Assembly (NCBI GenBank): GCA_004296885.1
Contig: SCVN01000015.1
Coordinates: forward strand, 288,076 to 352,075
Direction of reading: 5' to 3'
Length of the DNA stretch: 64,000 bases
DNA from: Nitrospirota bacterium
GTDB taxonomy: Bacteria > Nitrospirota > Nitrospiria > Nitrospirales > Nitrospiraceae
In this document: one piece after another, positions 25,348-33,699 of the stretch
Layout of the letters: each line of letters starts with the position of its first letter
Position numbering within the stretch: position 1 is the first letter of the stretch
Position numbers and translations under genes: made by a program
Notes under the pieces: generated by a model
Databases searched by the model: none
The model's input: the letters and a program-made list of their open reading frames with translations, nothing else
What the model was told of the DNA's origin: nothing

Positions 25348-26720
25348 CGGTAGAACCTCAGCCCCGAAACTTGCGCGATCAACTCCTCGACCCGCCGGTT
25401 GACCGCACTAAACGGGTCCATGCACAGAATCGTTTCTTCCCAATAGCCGTTGAGTTTCAAATAGGTCCAGTCCACCGTATAGGACCGGTTTTTGGCTCGG
25501 GCAAACCGGATGAAATCGCCGCGCACCTTGGCTCTGGTGGTCTGCGGCGGCACCGACATGGCCCGCTGCACCGCCTCTTCATCCACCGCACGCTCAGTCA
25601 GACCGCGCCCCTCCAACAGGTAGTAGAGCCCGCGAGTCTGTTTCACATCGTGATATTGAAGGTCCATGAGAAAGACCCTCGGATCGTCCATCCCGCAGCC
25701 CTTCTTCTCGATGTAGCGATCGATCAGCACCTTCTTGCTCACCCAGTCCACCTCGCGCGAGAGCTGCATCGGATCCTCCTCGAGCCGGTCGAGGATGTCC
25801 TTCCACTTGGCCAGCACGTCCTCCATCACCAGATCGTGCACCCGCGTGGCCAGATAGTCCTGCGCGCGATCGAGATAGGTGCGCTGGATTTCTATCGCGG
25901 TCATCTGGCGGCCGTCGTCCAGCTTGACCTTCTTCTTGAGCGTCGGGTCGCGGGAAATCTCCCGGATCGCCTTCACGGGATCTTCCAGCTCGATCCCGGT
26001 CACGGTAAAGCCGTCCTCGATCATGGACAGGACCAGCGCCGCGGTTCCGACTTTCAAGTACGTCGCATATTCAGACATGTTGGAGTCGCCGACGATGATG
26101 TGCAGCCGACGGTACTTCTCCGCGTCCGCATGGGGCTCATCCCGGGTATTGATGATGCTGCGGGAAGAGGTCGTCGACGAGGAGGTCTTTTCGTGGATAT
26201 GCTGGGCCCGCTGGGAGATAAAATACTGGGGCTTGCCCGAGACTTTCAGCACTTTTCCAGAACCGGAGTAAATCTGCCGGCTCACGAAAAACGGGATGAG
26301 TTGCTCGGTGACTTTCCAGAAATCTACGTCCCGGCGCATGAGATAGTTTTCATGGCAGCCGTAGGTGTTGCCCAACGAATCCGTATTGTTTTTGAAAATG
26401 TAGATCTCGCCCGAGAGCCCTTCCTCCTTGAGCCGTTCCTCCGCCGCCGGCAGGCAGGCTTCCAACAGCCGTTCTCCCGCTTTGTCATGGACCACCAGAT
26501 CCATGATGTTGTCGCATTCGGGGGTCGAATATTCGGGGTGGCAGCCGGTGTCCTGATAAAAGCGGGCGCCGTTGACGAGAAAGGCGTTGGAAGGCCAACT
26601 GTTGGGAATAAGGCCTTCGAAGATGTACCCCAGGACCTTCTCCATCGGCAGGTAAATGCGGCCGTTCGGGGAGAAGATCAGGCCATACTCGTTCTCGAGA
26701 CCGAAGATGCGCTGTTGCAT
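25344..26720 (-). CDS. pafA: Pup--protein ligase
   Basis: 458 residues from ATG 26720 (MQQRIFGLENEYG); upstream in-frame sequence is not conserved and extends into prcA. Glu9 sits in the ATP/Mg site and Asp57 in GARFYQDTGCHPEYST is the catalytic base. IFKNNTDSLGNTYGCHENYLM, IINTRDEPHADAEKYRRLH and VGDSNMSEYATYLKVGTAAL match mycobacterial PafA more closely than Dop, and the Dop-specific insertion after the first motif is absent. It joins the C-terminal glutamate of Pup or UBact to substrate lysines. It is the last pupylation gene in the operon and its stop overlaps the M23 start. Confidence 0.95.
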   Translation of the reverse strand: MQQRIFGLENEYGLIFSPNGRIYLPMEKVLGYIFEGLIPNSWPSNAFLVNGARFYQDTGCHPEYSTPECDNIMDLVVHDKAGERLLEACLPAAEERLKEEGLSGEIYIFKNNTDSLGNTYGCHENYLMRRDVDFWKVTEQLIPFFVSRQIYSGSGKVLKVSGKPQYFISQRAQHIHEKTSSSTTSSRSIINTRDEPHADAEKYRRLHIIVGDSNMSEYATYLKVGTAALVLSMIEDGFTVTGIELEDPVKAIREISRDPTLKKKVKLDDGRQMTAIEIQRTYLDRAQDYLATRVHDLVMEDVLAKWKDILDRLEEDPMQLSREVDWVSKKVLIDRYIEKKGCGMDDPRVFLMDLQYHDVKQTRGLYYLLEGRGLTERAVDEEAVQRAMSVPPQTTRAKVRGDFIRFARAKNRSYTVDWTYLKLNGYWEETILCMDPFSAVNRRVEELIAQVSGLRFYR

Positions 26721-26827
26721 GCGGGTCGGGCCAGCGGTGAATCGAGCCCTTTCAGCATACACTCCCGGGCAGGGTTCTTCAACCGCGTGAACGAAACCGG
26801 TGGGAACGGCCGGGGCCGAAACGGCAA

Positions 26828-27511
26828 TCAGGAGAGGAGCAAACGGGATTCGCTGACTGGAATACGCCGAAACTTGCGGCCGGTCCGGGTGCGATCCAGC
26901 GCCGCGATCTCGATCCCTTCGAGCGGCAGTTTCTGATTGGTAATGCTCTCGAGGGCCGACGTACACAAGGCCAGGGCCGCCTTCAGGGTCGGCGGCTCAC
27001 CCTTGTACCGTTCCTTGAGGAACGACTGCAAGGCTTCGGACTTCCCGCCGATGGCCGCATAGCCCCGCTCGTCGAAGATGCTCCCGTCGAAAGAGATTCG
27101 ATACATTTCGTTCTGGCGACCAAGCTCCCCAACCTGCGCAACCAGGATTTCCACCTCCAGCGGCTTGATCTCCTGGCTGAAAATGGTGCCCAACGTCTGC
27201 GAGTAGCCGTTGGCGAGGGACCGGGCGGTCACGTCCTCCCGGCTGTACATGAACCCCTTGAGGTCCGCATGGCGGATGCCGGCCTTGCGCAGATTCTCGA
27301 ACTCGCTGTACTTGCCGGCTCCGGACAACGCGATGCTGTCGTAAATCTCGGAGATCTTAAAAAGGGACGCGCTCGGATTGTCGGCCACCAGGAGCACGCC
27401 CTGTTCATATTCCATCGCAATGATTGAACGGCCTTTGGCGATGCCCTTTTTGGCGTACTCCGCCTTGTCCTGCATCATCTGTTCGGGCGAGACGTAGTAG
27501 GGCAAGGGCAT
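26828..27511 (-). CDS. prcA: 20S proteasome alpha subunit
   Basis: 227 residues from ATG 27511 with GAGGGAG upstream. MPLPYYVSPEQMMQDKAEYAKKGIAKG then SIIAMEYEQGVLLVADN is the alpha-type N-terminal helix and strand that form the gated ring, without a catalytic Thr. A longer in-frame reading to 28243 only crosses prcB in the wrong frame. With prcB it forms the bacterial 20S core. The start is 2 bp from the prcB stop. 107 bp of apparently non-coding sequence separate it from pafA. Confidence 0.94.
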   Translation of the reverse strand: MPLPYYVSPEQMMQDKAEYAKKGIAKGRSIIAMEYEQGVLLVADNPSASLFKISEIYDSIALSGAGKYSEFENLRKAGIRHADLKGFMYSREDVTARSLANGYSQTLGTIFSQEIKPLEVEILVAQVGELGRQNEMYRISFDGSIFDERGYAAIGGKSEALQSFLKERYKGEPPTLKAALALCTSALESITNQKLPLEGIEIAALDRTRTGRKFRRIPVSESRLLLS

Positions 27512-27513
27512 GG

Positions 27514-28356
27514 TCAGTTCTCCCTCTTGCGGGCGTCGATCAGCGTGGCATAGACCGTCGCGATCTGCGGCTCCTCCACGTCCTTGATGCCGGCGGCCGA
27601 AACCTGTTTGGCCGTCGGATAGATGCCACGCACCAGATCCGGCCCCCCGGTGCCGACATCTTCTTCCGCGGCATTGTAGAGCGCCAACAAGGCGATCCGC
27701 AACGCGTCGGCTTCGCTCAGATCCTTGCGGAAATGTTCCCGCATGCTGTTGCGCGCGTCCTTGCCGCCGGAGCCGATCGCATGATAGTCCGATTCCTCGT
27801 AGCGGCCGCCGGTGATGTCGTACTTGAAGATCCGCCCCTCGTCCCGCTTCTGGTCGTAGCCGACGTAGATCGGAAGCACGACCAGGCCCTGGAAAACCAT
27901 CGGCAGGTTGGCTTTGATCATCTGGCCCAGCTTGTTCGCCTTGCCCTCGCAGGAAAGCTGGACCCCTTCCAGCTTTTCGTAATGTTCGAGTTCGGTCTGA
28001 AACAGTTTCGCCATTTCGATGCAGGGACCGGCCGCCCCGGCAATGGCCATGGCCGAATGTTCGTCGATCTTGAACACCTTGTCCATCCGGCGGCCGGCGA
28101 TCTGATAGCCCTCGGTCGCCCGCCGGTCCCCGGCGATCACGACCCCACCCTGATACTTGATCGCCAGGACCGTCGTACCATGAGGCAAGGGCTGGAGCGG
28201 GGCCATCCGATTGTCGTCGGGCAAGGACGAAACGGCAGGCCACGCCCGGCCGGACGGAACTAAGTCCGGACGTTGTCGCATCAGGTAATCGAAAAAGCTG
28301 GATCCTGGGTCGTCAGGGGTCAAAGACACCGCTGTCACTCCTTCTCCAGACCGCAC
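27514..28356 (-). CDS. prcB: 20S proteasome beta subunit (catalytic)
   Basis: 280 residues from GTG 28356; a second GTG at 28329 with GGAG upstream may be the true start. The propeptide contains SSFFDYLMRQRPDLVP, like the mycobacterial one, and is cleaved at PHG-TTVLAIKYQGG to expose the nucleophile Thr61 (codon 28174-28176). GGVVIAGDRRATEG holds the supporting Asp and Lys-region residues. Chymotrypsin-like specificity cannot be judged. It lies after dop; the gap of 54-81 bp is too short for a Pup gene. Confidence 0.95.
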   Translation of the reverse strand: MRSGEGVTAVSLTPDDPGSSFFDYLMRQRPDLVPSGRAWPAVSSLPDDNRMAPLQPLPHGTTVLAIKYQGGVVIAGDRRATEGYQIAGRRMDKVFKIDEHSAMAIAGAAGPCIEMAKLFQTELEHYEKLEGVQLSCEGKANKLGQMIKANLPMVFQGLVVLPIYVGYDQKRDEGRIFKYDITGGRYEESDYHAIGSGGKDARNSMREHFRKDLSEADALRIALLALYNAAEEDVGTGGPDLVRGIYPTAKQVSAAGIKDVEEPQIATVYATLIDARKREN

Positions 28357-28410
28357 CTGCTATGTCCCCACATGCGGGGCACGGAGCGGCACGCACGAAT
28401 CGGTTGGAAA

Positions 28411-29892
28411 TCAGCCGGTCAGTTTGGCAAGCAGCGACTCGGCCGAGTCGCACCCCTCGAGCAACTCGCGCGTGAGCGCCTCGGACCCGCGCAAGGGATC
28501 CATCAAGGGAATCTTCTTGATCGTGGTGTTGCCCACATCAAACAGCACCGAGGTCCAGCTGGCGGCATAGACCTGCCGGGGAAACTTTTTCAAACAGCTG
28601 CCGCGAAAAAACGCCCTGGTGCCGGCGGGCGCGTTCCGCTCGGCCCGGTCGATCTCGCTGTCCTGCAGCAACCGATCTACCAGATTGCTGCGCTCCAGGG
28701 TAAAGTAGAGCCCCTTTTCTGGCCGCACGTCGTGATACTGGAGGTCCATGAGAAAGACCCGTGGGTCATCCCAGCCACACCCCTTCCGTTCCATGTAGGA
28801 CCGAATCATCTGGCGCTTGGCCACCCAATCCAGCTCCCGCACCAGCAGCAGGGGGTCCCGCTCCAGCTTGTCCAGCACTTCCTCCCAGCGCACCAGCACG
28901 TCCTTGGTCACCTGGGGCAGTTCGTGGCAGGCAAAGTAGTCCTGCGCCGTCCGGAGGTAGGCACGCTGGATGGCGATCGCCGACGTAACCCGCCCGTCCG
29001 CCAGCTTCAGCGTGCCTTTCAGGTCCAGGTCACGCGAAACCGCTTTGATCGCCCGCACCGGCTCGTCCAACTCCAGCCTGGGGAATTCCACGCCGGCCTC
29101 GGCCATCTCCAGCACGATCGAGAGGGTTCCGACCTTGAGGTAGGTGGAGAGCTCGCACATGTTCGCGTCGCCCACGATCACGTGCAGCCGGCGGTACTTG
29201 GCCGGATCGGCATGGGGCTCATCGCGCGTGTTCACGATCGGCCGCTTGACCATCGTGTTCAGATCCACCAGACATTCGAAGAAGTCGGCTCGCTGGGAAA
29301 TCTGATAGTCCGTCGGACTCGTTTGGTTCTCCGCCCCGACTTTTCCGGACCCGGCAAAGATGGGCCTGGTCACCAGAAACGGCACCAGCACTTGCACAAT
29401 GCGCTCGAAGGAGAGGGAGCGGGCCAGTAAATAATTCTCATGGTACCCGTAGCTGTTCCCCTTGCCATCCGAATTATTCTTGTAGAGGACGAACTTCTCG
29501 CTCCCCCGATCCCGGGCCAGGGCCTTCAGACAATCGGCCATCACCCGCTCGCCGGCCCGCTCGAAGGCCACGACCTCGCGCGCATTCGTGCACTCCGGCG
29601 TGGAATATTCCGGGTGGGCGCCGTCCACGTAGAGGCGGCCGCCATTGACCAGCAGCTTGTTCAGCAGCCGGTTGTAATCGGGGCCCGGTCGTTCCCGCTC
29701 GCCCTCCACTTCGAAGCCCCGCGCATCGAGCAAGGGGTTTTCGTTTTCGTAGTCCCAGAGAGCGTGCGGCGCAGGCAGGCCGGGATAGTGGCCGATGAGC
29801 TGGATGGAGTTGGAAACCGGGTCCAGGGCATCCGGCTCTCGCGCCGCAATGCCGAATTCCGTTTCCGTTCCCAATACCCGCGGCACGATCAT
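28411..29892 (-). CDS. dop: Depupylase/deamidase of Pup
   Basis: 493 residues. VLGTETEFGIAARE at the start is the Dop/PafA Mg-ATP motif. The insertion with LWDYENENPLLDARGF distinguishes Dop from PafA (Dop loop). Asp90 in GGRLYVDGAHPEYSTPE is the nucleophile/base position, and YKNNSDGKGNSYGYHENYLL and NTRDEPHADPAKYRRLH follow. It removes Pup from substrates and, when Pup ends in Gln, deamidates it to Glu. Its gene starts 22 bp after the mpa stop. If the local modifier already ends in Glu, only depupylation is needed. Confidence 0.95.
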   Translation of the reverse strand: MIVPRVLGTETEFGIAAREPDALDPVSNSIQLIGHYPGLPAPHALWDYENENPLLDARGFEVEGERERPGPDYNRLLNKLLVNGGRLYVDGAHPEYSTPECTNAREVVAFERAGERVMADCLKALARDRGSEKFVLYKNNSDGKGNSYGYHENYLLARSLSFERIVQVLVPFLVTRPIFAGSGKVGAENQTSPTDYQISQRADFFECLVDLNTMVKRPIVNTRDEPHADPAKYRRLHVIVGDANMCELSTYLKVGTLSIVLEMAEAGVEFPRLELDEPVRAIKAVSRDLDLKGTLKLADGRVTSAIAIQRAYLRTAQDYFACHELPQVTKDVLVRWEEVLDKLERDPLLLVRELDWVAKRQMIRSYMERKGCGWDDPRVFLMDLQYHDVRPEKGLYFTLERSNLVDRLLQDSEIDRAERNAPAGTRAFFRGSCLKKFPRQVYAASWTSVLFDVGNTTIKKIPLMDPLRGSEALTRELLEGCDSAESLLAKLTG

Positions 29893-29914
29893 GGTGTGGG
29901 TCTCCAGGCTCTGC

Positions 29915-31684
29915 TCAGAAATAGTGGCCAGTGCTGATCGTTTCGATGCTCCGGGATTCGTTGGAGCCGGCCGTGATCGTCCGCACGTGCACGATCTTCT
30001 CGCCCTTCTTGCCGGCGATCTTGGCCCAGTCGTCCGGATTGGTCGTGTTCGGAAGGTCCTCGTGCTCCTTGAACTCTTCCCGGATGGCCCGGAGCAGATC
30101 GTCCGCCTTGAGGCCTTTCTCGTTCGTCGCGATGGCCCGCTTGATGGCGAACTTCTTGGCCCGCGAAACGATGCCCTCGATCACCGCTCCGCTGGAGAAG
30201 TCTTTGAAGTAGAGGGTTTCCTTCTCGCCGTTCGCGTAGGTGACCTCCAGGAACTTGTTCTCCTCGGAGGTGGCGTACATGGACTCCACGGTCATCCCGA
30301 CCAGCCGCTCCACCATGACGCTCCGGTCCCCTCCGTGCCGCTCCACTTCGTCGGCGGCGAAGGGCAGGTCTGCCGTCACATACTTGGCAAAGATTTCCCG
30401 CGCCGATAGGGCGTCGGGCCTGGAGATCTTGATCTTGATGTCCAAGCGACCCGCACGAAGCACGGCGGGATCGATCAGATCCTGCCGGTTGCTGGCGCCG
30501 ATCACGATCACGTTGCGCAACCGCTCCACCCCGTCGATCTCGGAGAGAAACTGCGGGACGATTGTGGATTCGATGTCCGAAGAAATCCCGGAACCGCGCG
30601 TGCGGAACAAGGCGTCCATCTCGTCGAAGAACACGATCACCGGATTGCCGTCGGCCGCCCGTTCCTTGGCCTTTTTGAAGACCTCGCGGACCTGCCGCTC
30701 CGATTCACCCACATACTTGTTCAACAGCTCCGGCCCCTTGACGTGCAGAAAGAAACTCCGCAGTTGCTTGCCCGTGAGGTGGCTCAACTTCTTGGCAATC
30801 GAGTTCGCCACGGCCTTGGCGATCAGCGTCTTGCCGCAGCCAGGCGGGCCATAGAGCAACACGCCCTTGGGCGGGTTCAGCTTGTGCTCGGCAAACAAGT
30901 GCGGATGGAGGAACGGCAGCTCCACCGCATCCCGTACCTGCTCGATTTCCTTGGCCAGACCGCCGATGTGGTCATAGCTGACGTCGGGCACCTCTTCCAG
31001 AACCAGTTCTTCCGCTTCGGACTTGGGCAGTTTCTCGATCACATAACCCGAACGCGGGTCGTACAGCAGGTGGTCCCCGACACTCAGGTGTTCGATGAGC
31101 AGCGGCTCGCCCAGTTCCGCCACTTTTTCTTCGTCGAAATGTAGGGTTACGAGCGCGCGCCGGCCCTCCAGCAGGTCTTTGAGGCGGACCACTTCTCCCT
31201 GCCCGTCGAACCCGCGGGACTCGATGATGTTAAAGGCCTCGTTGAGGACCACCTCCTGTCCCTTACGCAGCTCCTTCGGCTTGATCGAGGGATGGAGGTT
31301 GACCTTCATCTTGCGACCCGTCACGTACACGTTGGCCGTCGAATCGCCGTTCAGACTGGAAAAGATCGCGTAGGTCGAGGGCGGCGCCGTGAGCTTCTCG
31401 ACCTCGGCCCGCAGCGCTTCGATCTGGGTCTTGGCTTCCTGGAGGGTGGCGGTCAGCCGTTCGTTCTGTCTGTGGACTTGATCCGCCTGGTAGCGGGATT
31501 GCTGCAGCCGACGCAACTCCTCCTCCAGCGTCTGGATCTGGAGCCGGAGTTTCTCCACCTCACGGCTGTCGTCGTCGCTCTTTCTCACGGGGGGCGCCTC
31601 TCCATCGGACAGACGTTCGGTAAGCTTCTTGACCGAATCCCGGAGGGTGCGCAGACGGCCTGGATTTCGCTTCGACTCAGCCAT
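29915..31684 (-). CDS. mpa: Proteasome-activating AAA+ ATPase Mpa/ARC
   Basis: 589 residues. N-terminal coiled coil (~40-98) that would capture Pup/UBact, two OB domains (~105-225; VYVTGRKMKVNLHPSI), then an AAA+ module with Walker A LLYGPPGCGKT (~270-280), Walker B VIVFFDEMDAL (~345) and an arginine-finger region AVLRAGRLDIKI. The very C-terminus is GHYF: the penultimate Tyr is the residue that opens the 20S gate in Mpa (GQYL in mycobacteria). It unfolds and feeds tagged substrates. First gene of the operon, with a promoter at 31744-31772. Confidence 0.95.
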   Translation of the reverse strand: MAESKRNPGRLRTLRDSVKKLTERLSDGEAPPVRKSDDDSREVEKLRLQIQTLEEELRRLQQSRYQADQVHRQNERLTATLQEAKTQIEALRAEVEKLTAPPSTYAIFSSLNGDSTANVYVTGRKMKVNLHPSIKPKELRKGQEVVLNEAFNIIESRGFDGQGEVVRLKDLLEGRRALVTLHFDEEKVAELGEPLLIEHLSVGDHLLYDPRSGYVIEKLPKSEAEELVLEEVPDVSYDHIGGLAKEIEQVRDAVELPFLHPHLFAEHKLNPPKGVLLYGPPGCGKTLIAKAVANSIAKKLSHLTGKQLRSFFLHVKGPELLNKYVGESERQVREVFKKAKERAADGNPVIVFFDEMDALFRTRGSGISSDIESTIVPQFLSEIDGVERLRNVIVIGASNRQDLIDPAVLRAGRLDIKIKISRPDALSAREIFAKYVTADLPFAADEVERHGGDRSVMVERLVGMTVESMYATSEENKFLEVTYANGEKETLYFKDFSSGAVIEGIVSRAKKFAIKRAIATNEKGLKADDLLRAIREEFKEHEDLPNTTNPDDWAKIAGKKGEKIVHVRTITAGSNESRSIETISTGHYF

Positions 31685-31743
31685 GATCCCCTACATCCAT
31701 CGGTTCACCATGTCGAGCAGGCAACGAACCCAAGCCCTGGCGA

Positions 31744-31772
31744 ATTCTATCATCGCCCCCACATGCGGTCAA
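31744..31772 (-). promoter_or_regulatory. Sigma-70 promoter for the mpa-dop-prcBA-pafA operon
   Basis: TTGACC (31767-31772), 17-bp spacer, TAGAAT (31744-31749) on the minus strand. The -35 overlaps the last codons of thiE. Predicted start near 31737, about 53 nt before the mpa ATG. Confidence 0.65.
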
Positions 31773-32410
31773 CTCTCGCTCATGGTTCCATGCGACGCAG
31801 CCAGCAAGGCACGCGTCGCCGAAGCCACCGATTCAGCCGAAAGAATCGCCGAGATCACCGCGGCTCCCTGGGCCCCGGCGCGCCGCACCTCGCCCAGACG
31901 AGCGGCCGTGATCCCTCCGATGGCAAAGACCGGCAAGCGGCACCGCCGCGCTGCCTCTTCAATCGGTCCAAGCCCGAGCGGCGCCCCATAGGCCAGCTTC
32001 GAGGGAGTCTCATAGATAGGCCCCAGCAGGGCGAAATCCGCCCCCGCCGATTCGACGCGCAAGGCCTCCGTAACGGAATGGACCGACACCCCGATCAAAC
32101 GCCCAGGCCCCAACAACCGGCGCGTCACCGCCACCGGCAAGCTGTCGGCGCGCAAGTGCACCCCGTCGGCTTCGACGGCCATGGCAATGTCGAGCCGGTC
32201 GTTGATGAGCAGCTTGGCTCCGTACTCGCGCGTCAACGCACGGACCTCGCGTGCCAACTCCAACAGGGCTCTGGTCGGAAGGTCTTTTTCCCTCAGTTGT
32301 ACGGCATGCAGCCCGGCGGCCAGCGCCTCGCGCAGCAGAGTCAGGAGCGGCCGGCCATCGGTCTGATTCCGATCGGTGACGAGGTAGAGTGAGAAATCAA
32401 TGCGGGGCAT
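31769..32410 (-). CDS. thiE: Thiamine-phosphate synthase
   Basis: 213 residues from ATG 32410 (MPRIDFSLYLVTDRNQ); a longer reading runs into the palindromic repeat. HAVQLREKDLPTRAL, LLINDRLDIAMAVEADGVHL, IGVSVHS, ALLGPIYETPSK and VFAIGGITAARL are the TenI/ThiE TIM-barrel motifs binding the pyrimidine-PP and thiazole phosphate. It couples HMP-PP with the thiazole to give thiamine phosphate, the substrate of ThiL encoded at 20776. Distal gene of thiSGE; the mpa promoter lies at its 3' end. Confidence 0.92.
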   Translation of the reverse strand: MPRIDFSLYLVTDRNQTDGRPLLTLLREALAAGLHAVQLREKDLPTRALLELAREVRALTREYGAKLLINDRLDIAMAVEADGVHLRADSLPVAVTRRLLGPGRLIGVSVHSVTEALRVESAGADFALLGPIYETPSKLAYGAPLGLGPIEEAARRCRLPVFAIGGITAARLGEVRRAGAQGAAVISAILSAESVASATRALLAASHGTMSES

Positions 32411-32416
32411 TGCGGG

Positions 32417-32499
32417 ACAATGATAAATGATGAATATCGAATGATGAATGAGCCGCCGACCCAACGTTCATCATTTATCGTTGTGCAATCATCATTATC
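32417..32499. repeat. Imperfect palindromic word repeat (AATGATGAATG-type) between thiE and thiG
   Basis: Left arm ACAATGATAAATGATGAATA then TCGAATGATGAATGAGC; right arm CGTTCATCATTTATCGTTGT then CAATCATCATTATC, its reverse complement with mismatches. It fills most of the 91-bp gap. The words are nearly the same as in 7311-7396. Confidence 0.7.
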
Positions 32500-32501
32500 T
32501 T

Positions 32502-33275
32502 TTACAACATCCCCTCGATCGGGCTGCTGGCGGTCGCGTAGAGCTTGCGGGGAATACGGCCGGCCTTGAATGCCAAGCGGCCTGCGTCCACGGCATACTT
32601 CATGGCCTCGGCCATCATGATCGGATCTTTCGCGCCGGCGATGGCCGTGTTCATCAGCACCGCATCGGCCCCCAACTCCATGGCCAGCGCCGCATCGGAC
32701 GCCGTGCCGACTCCCGCATCCACGATGATCGGGACCTTCACCGTCTCCAGAATGATTTTGAGGTTGTAGGGATTGCGGATGCCGAGCCCGGACCCGATCG
32801 GCGCGGCCAACGGCATCACCGCCGGGCACCCAATGTCCACCAGCTTCTTGGCCACGATCGGATCGTCGTTCGTATAGGGCAGCACGATGAAGCCTTCCTT
32901 GATGAGAATCTTGGCGGCTTCGATGAGCCCGGCCGTGTCGGGGAAGAGCGTCTTTTCGTCCCCGATCACTTCCAGCTTGACCAGATCGGAGACCCCCGCG
33001 GCGCGGGCCAACCGGGCATAGCGCACCGCGTCCTCGACCGTGTAACAGCCGGCCGTGTTGGGCAGAATCGTATATTTCTTCGGGTCCAGATAGTCGAGCA
33101 GGTTCTCCTTGGAGCGGTCGGTGATATTGACCCGACGCACCGCTACCGTCACCACATCGGCGCCGGAGGCCTCGATGGCCTTTTTCGTCTCGACGAAATC
33201 CTTGTATTTGCCGGTCCCGACCCAGAGGCGGGACTTGAATTCGCGGCCTGCAATTACCAGCCGATCATCACTCAT
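32502..33275 (-). CDS. thiG: Thiazole synthase
   Basis: 257 residues. [15 protein letters not shown] near the start, [35 protein letters not shown] (with the imine-forming Lys region) and [19 protein letters not shown] are ThiG signatures; [13 protein letters not shown] and [11 protein letters not shown] close the barrel. It builds the thiazole phosphate from DXP, dehydroglycine or glycine imine and ThiS thiocarboxylate. It lies between two different palindromic repeats, 33296-33374 upstream and 32417-32499 downstream. Confidence 0.95.
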   Translation of the reverse strand: MSDDRLVIAGREFKSRLWVGTGKYKDFVETKKAIEASGADVVTVAVRRVNITDRSKENLLDYLDPKKYTILPNTAGCYTVEDAVRYARLARAAGVSDLVKLEVIGDEKTLFPDTAGLIEAAKILIKEGFIVLPYTNDDPIVAKKLVDIGCPAVMPLAAPIGSGLGIRNPYNLKIILETVKVPIIVDAGVGTASDAALAMELGADAVLMNTAIAGAKDPIMMAEAMKYAVDAGRLAFKAGRIPRKLYATASSPIEGML

Positions 33276-33295
33276 AGTTGACTCCCTGGAAACGC

Positions 33296-33374
33296 TATCA
33301 GCACTCAGCCGTCAGCTCTCAGCTTTCGGGAAAAACCCAATGCTGTCCTCAGCTGAAAGCTGATTGCTGAAGGC
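33296..33374. repeat. Imperfect palindromic word repeat (TCAGCTCTCAGC-type) between thiG and thiS
   Basis: Left arm ATCAGCACTCAGCC, GTCAGCTCTCAGCTTTC; right arm CAGCTGAAAGCTGATTGCTGA, its approximate reverse complement, with a GGGAAAAACCC hairpin between. The right arm is translated as the last residues of ThiS, adding sequence after its glycines. Confidence 0.7.
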
Positions 33375-33579
33375 TCTTCGCTCCTCCTCCGATGAAACTG
33401 ATGATCTCGACCCGATCACCTTCTTGCAAGCTCCGCTGCGCAAAAACCCCTTTGTCCAAAATCTCCAGATTCACTTCCACGGCCACACGATCCGGCTTGA
33501 TGTCCAGTTCGCGCAACAAATCCGCTACCGTCGTGCCGGCCTTGGTTTCTCGTGATTCCCCGTTCACCTGAATCCGCAT
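33349..33579 (-). CDS. thiS: Sulfur carrier protein ThiS with unusual C-terminal extension
   Basis: 76 residues from ATG 33579 (a TTG two codons upstream is possible). MRIQVNGESRETKAGTTV and VAVEVNLEILDKGVF are ThiS beta-grasp strands and EIISFIGGG is the normal C-terminus. Here GGG is followed by AKSLQQSAFS before the stop. ThiS must end in a free Gly-Gly carboxylate for adenylation by ThiF and thiocarboxylation, so the extension must be removed, or the protein is impaired. The extra codons come from the repeat at 33296-33374. First gene of thiSGE; a promoter at 33595-33624 leaves almost no leader. Confidence 0.85.
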   Translation of the reverse strand: MRIQVNGESRETKAGTTVADLLRELDIKPDRVAVEVNLEILDKGVFAQRSLQEGDRVEIISFIGGGAKSLQQSAFS

Positions 33580-33594
33580 AGACAATGATGGTGC

Positions 33595-33624
33595 ATCCTA
33601 CGGGACGCTCAAAGCCCTTGTCAA
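33595..33624 (-). promoter_or_regulatory. Sigma-70 promoter for thiSGE
   Basis: TTGACA (33619-33624), 18-bp spacer, TAGGAT (33595-33600) on the minus strand. The start would fall near 33588, giving a leader of only about 9 nt. No TPP riboswitch can fit in that leader. Confidence 0.5.
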
Positions 33625-33699
33625 CAAAGGCTGGAAGGCGCTAGCGGAGCGCCCCTTGCCCTTGCTACCATAGGGACTGTCCCGTCAGAAAGGAAGCTG

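Noticed and set aside
26828..28243. A 471-codon reading covering prcA and most of prcB
   Set aside because: Only its last 227 codons are proteasome alpha subunit; the rest is prcB read in the wrong frame, and prcA has its own ribosome site at 27511.
28330..28410. Possible pup gene between dop and prcB
   Set aside because: The gap holds only a 12-codon frame and a small CCCC/GGGG hairpin; no Gly-Gly-Glu/Gln ending is present.
33619..33660. Hairpin GGCGCT-AGCGG-AGCGCC as a terminator
   Set aside because: No T-run follows on either strand and it lies between divergent genes, where no transcript ends.
33586..33699. TPP riboswitch upstream of thiS
   Set aside because: No conserved thi-box core is visible and the predicted leader is about 9 nt long.
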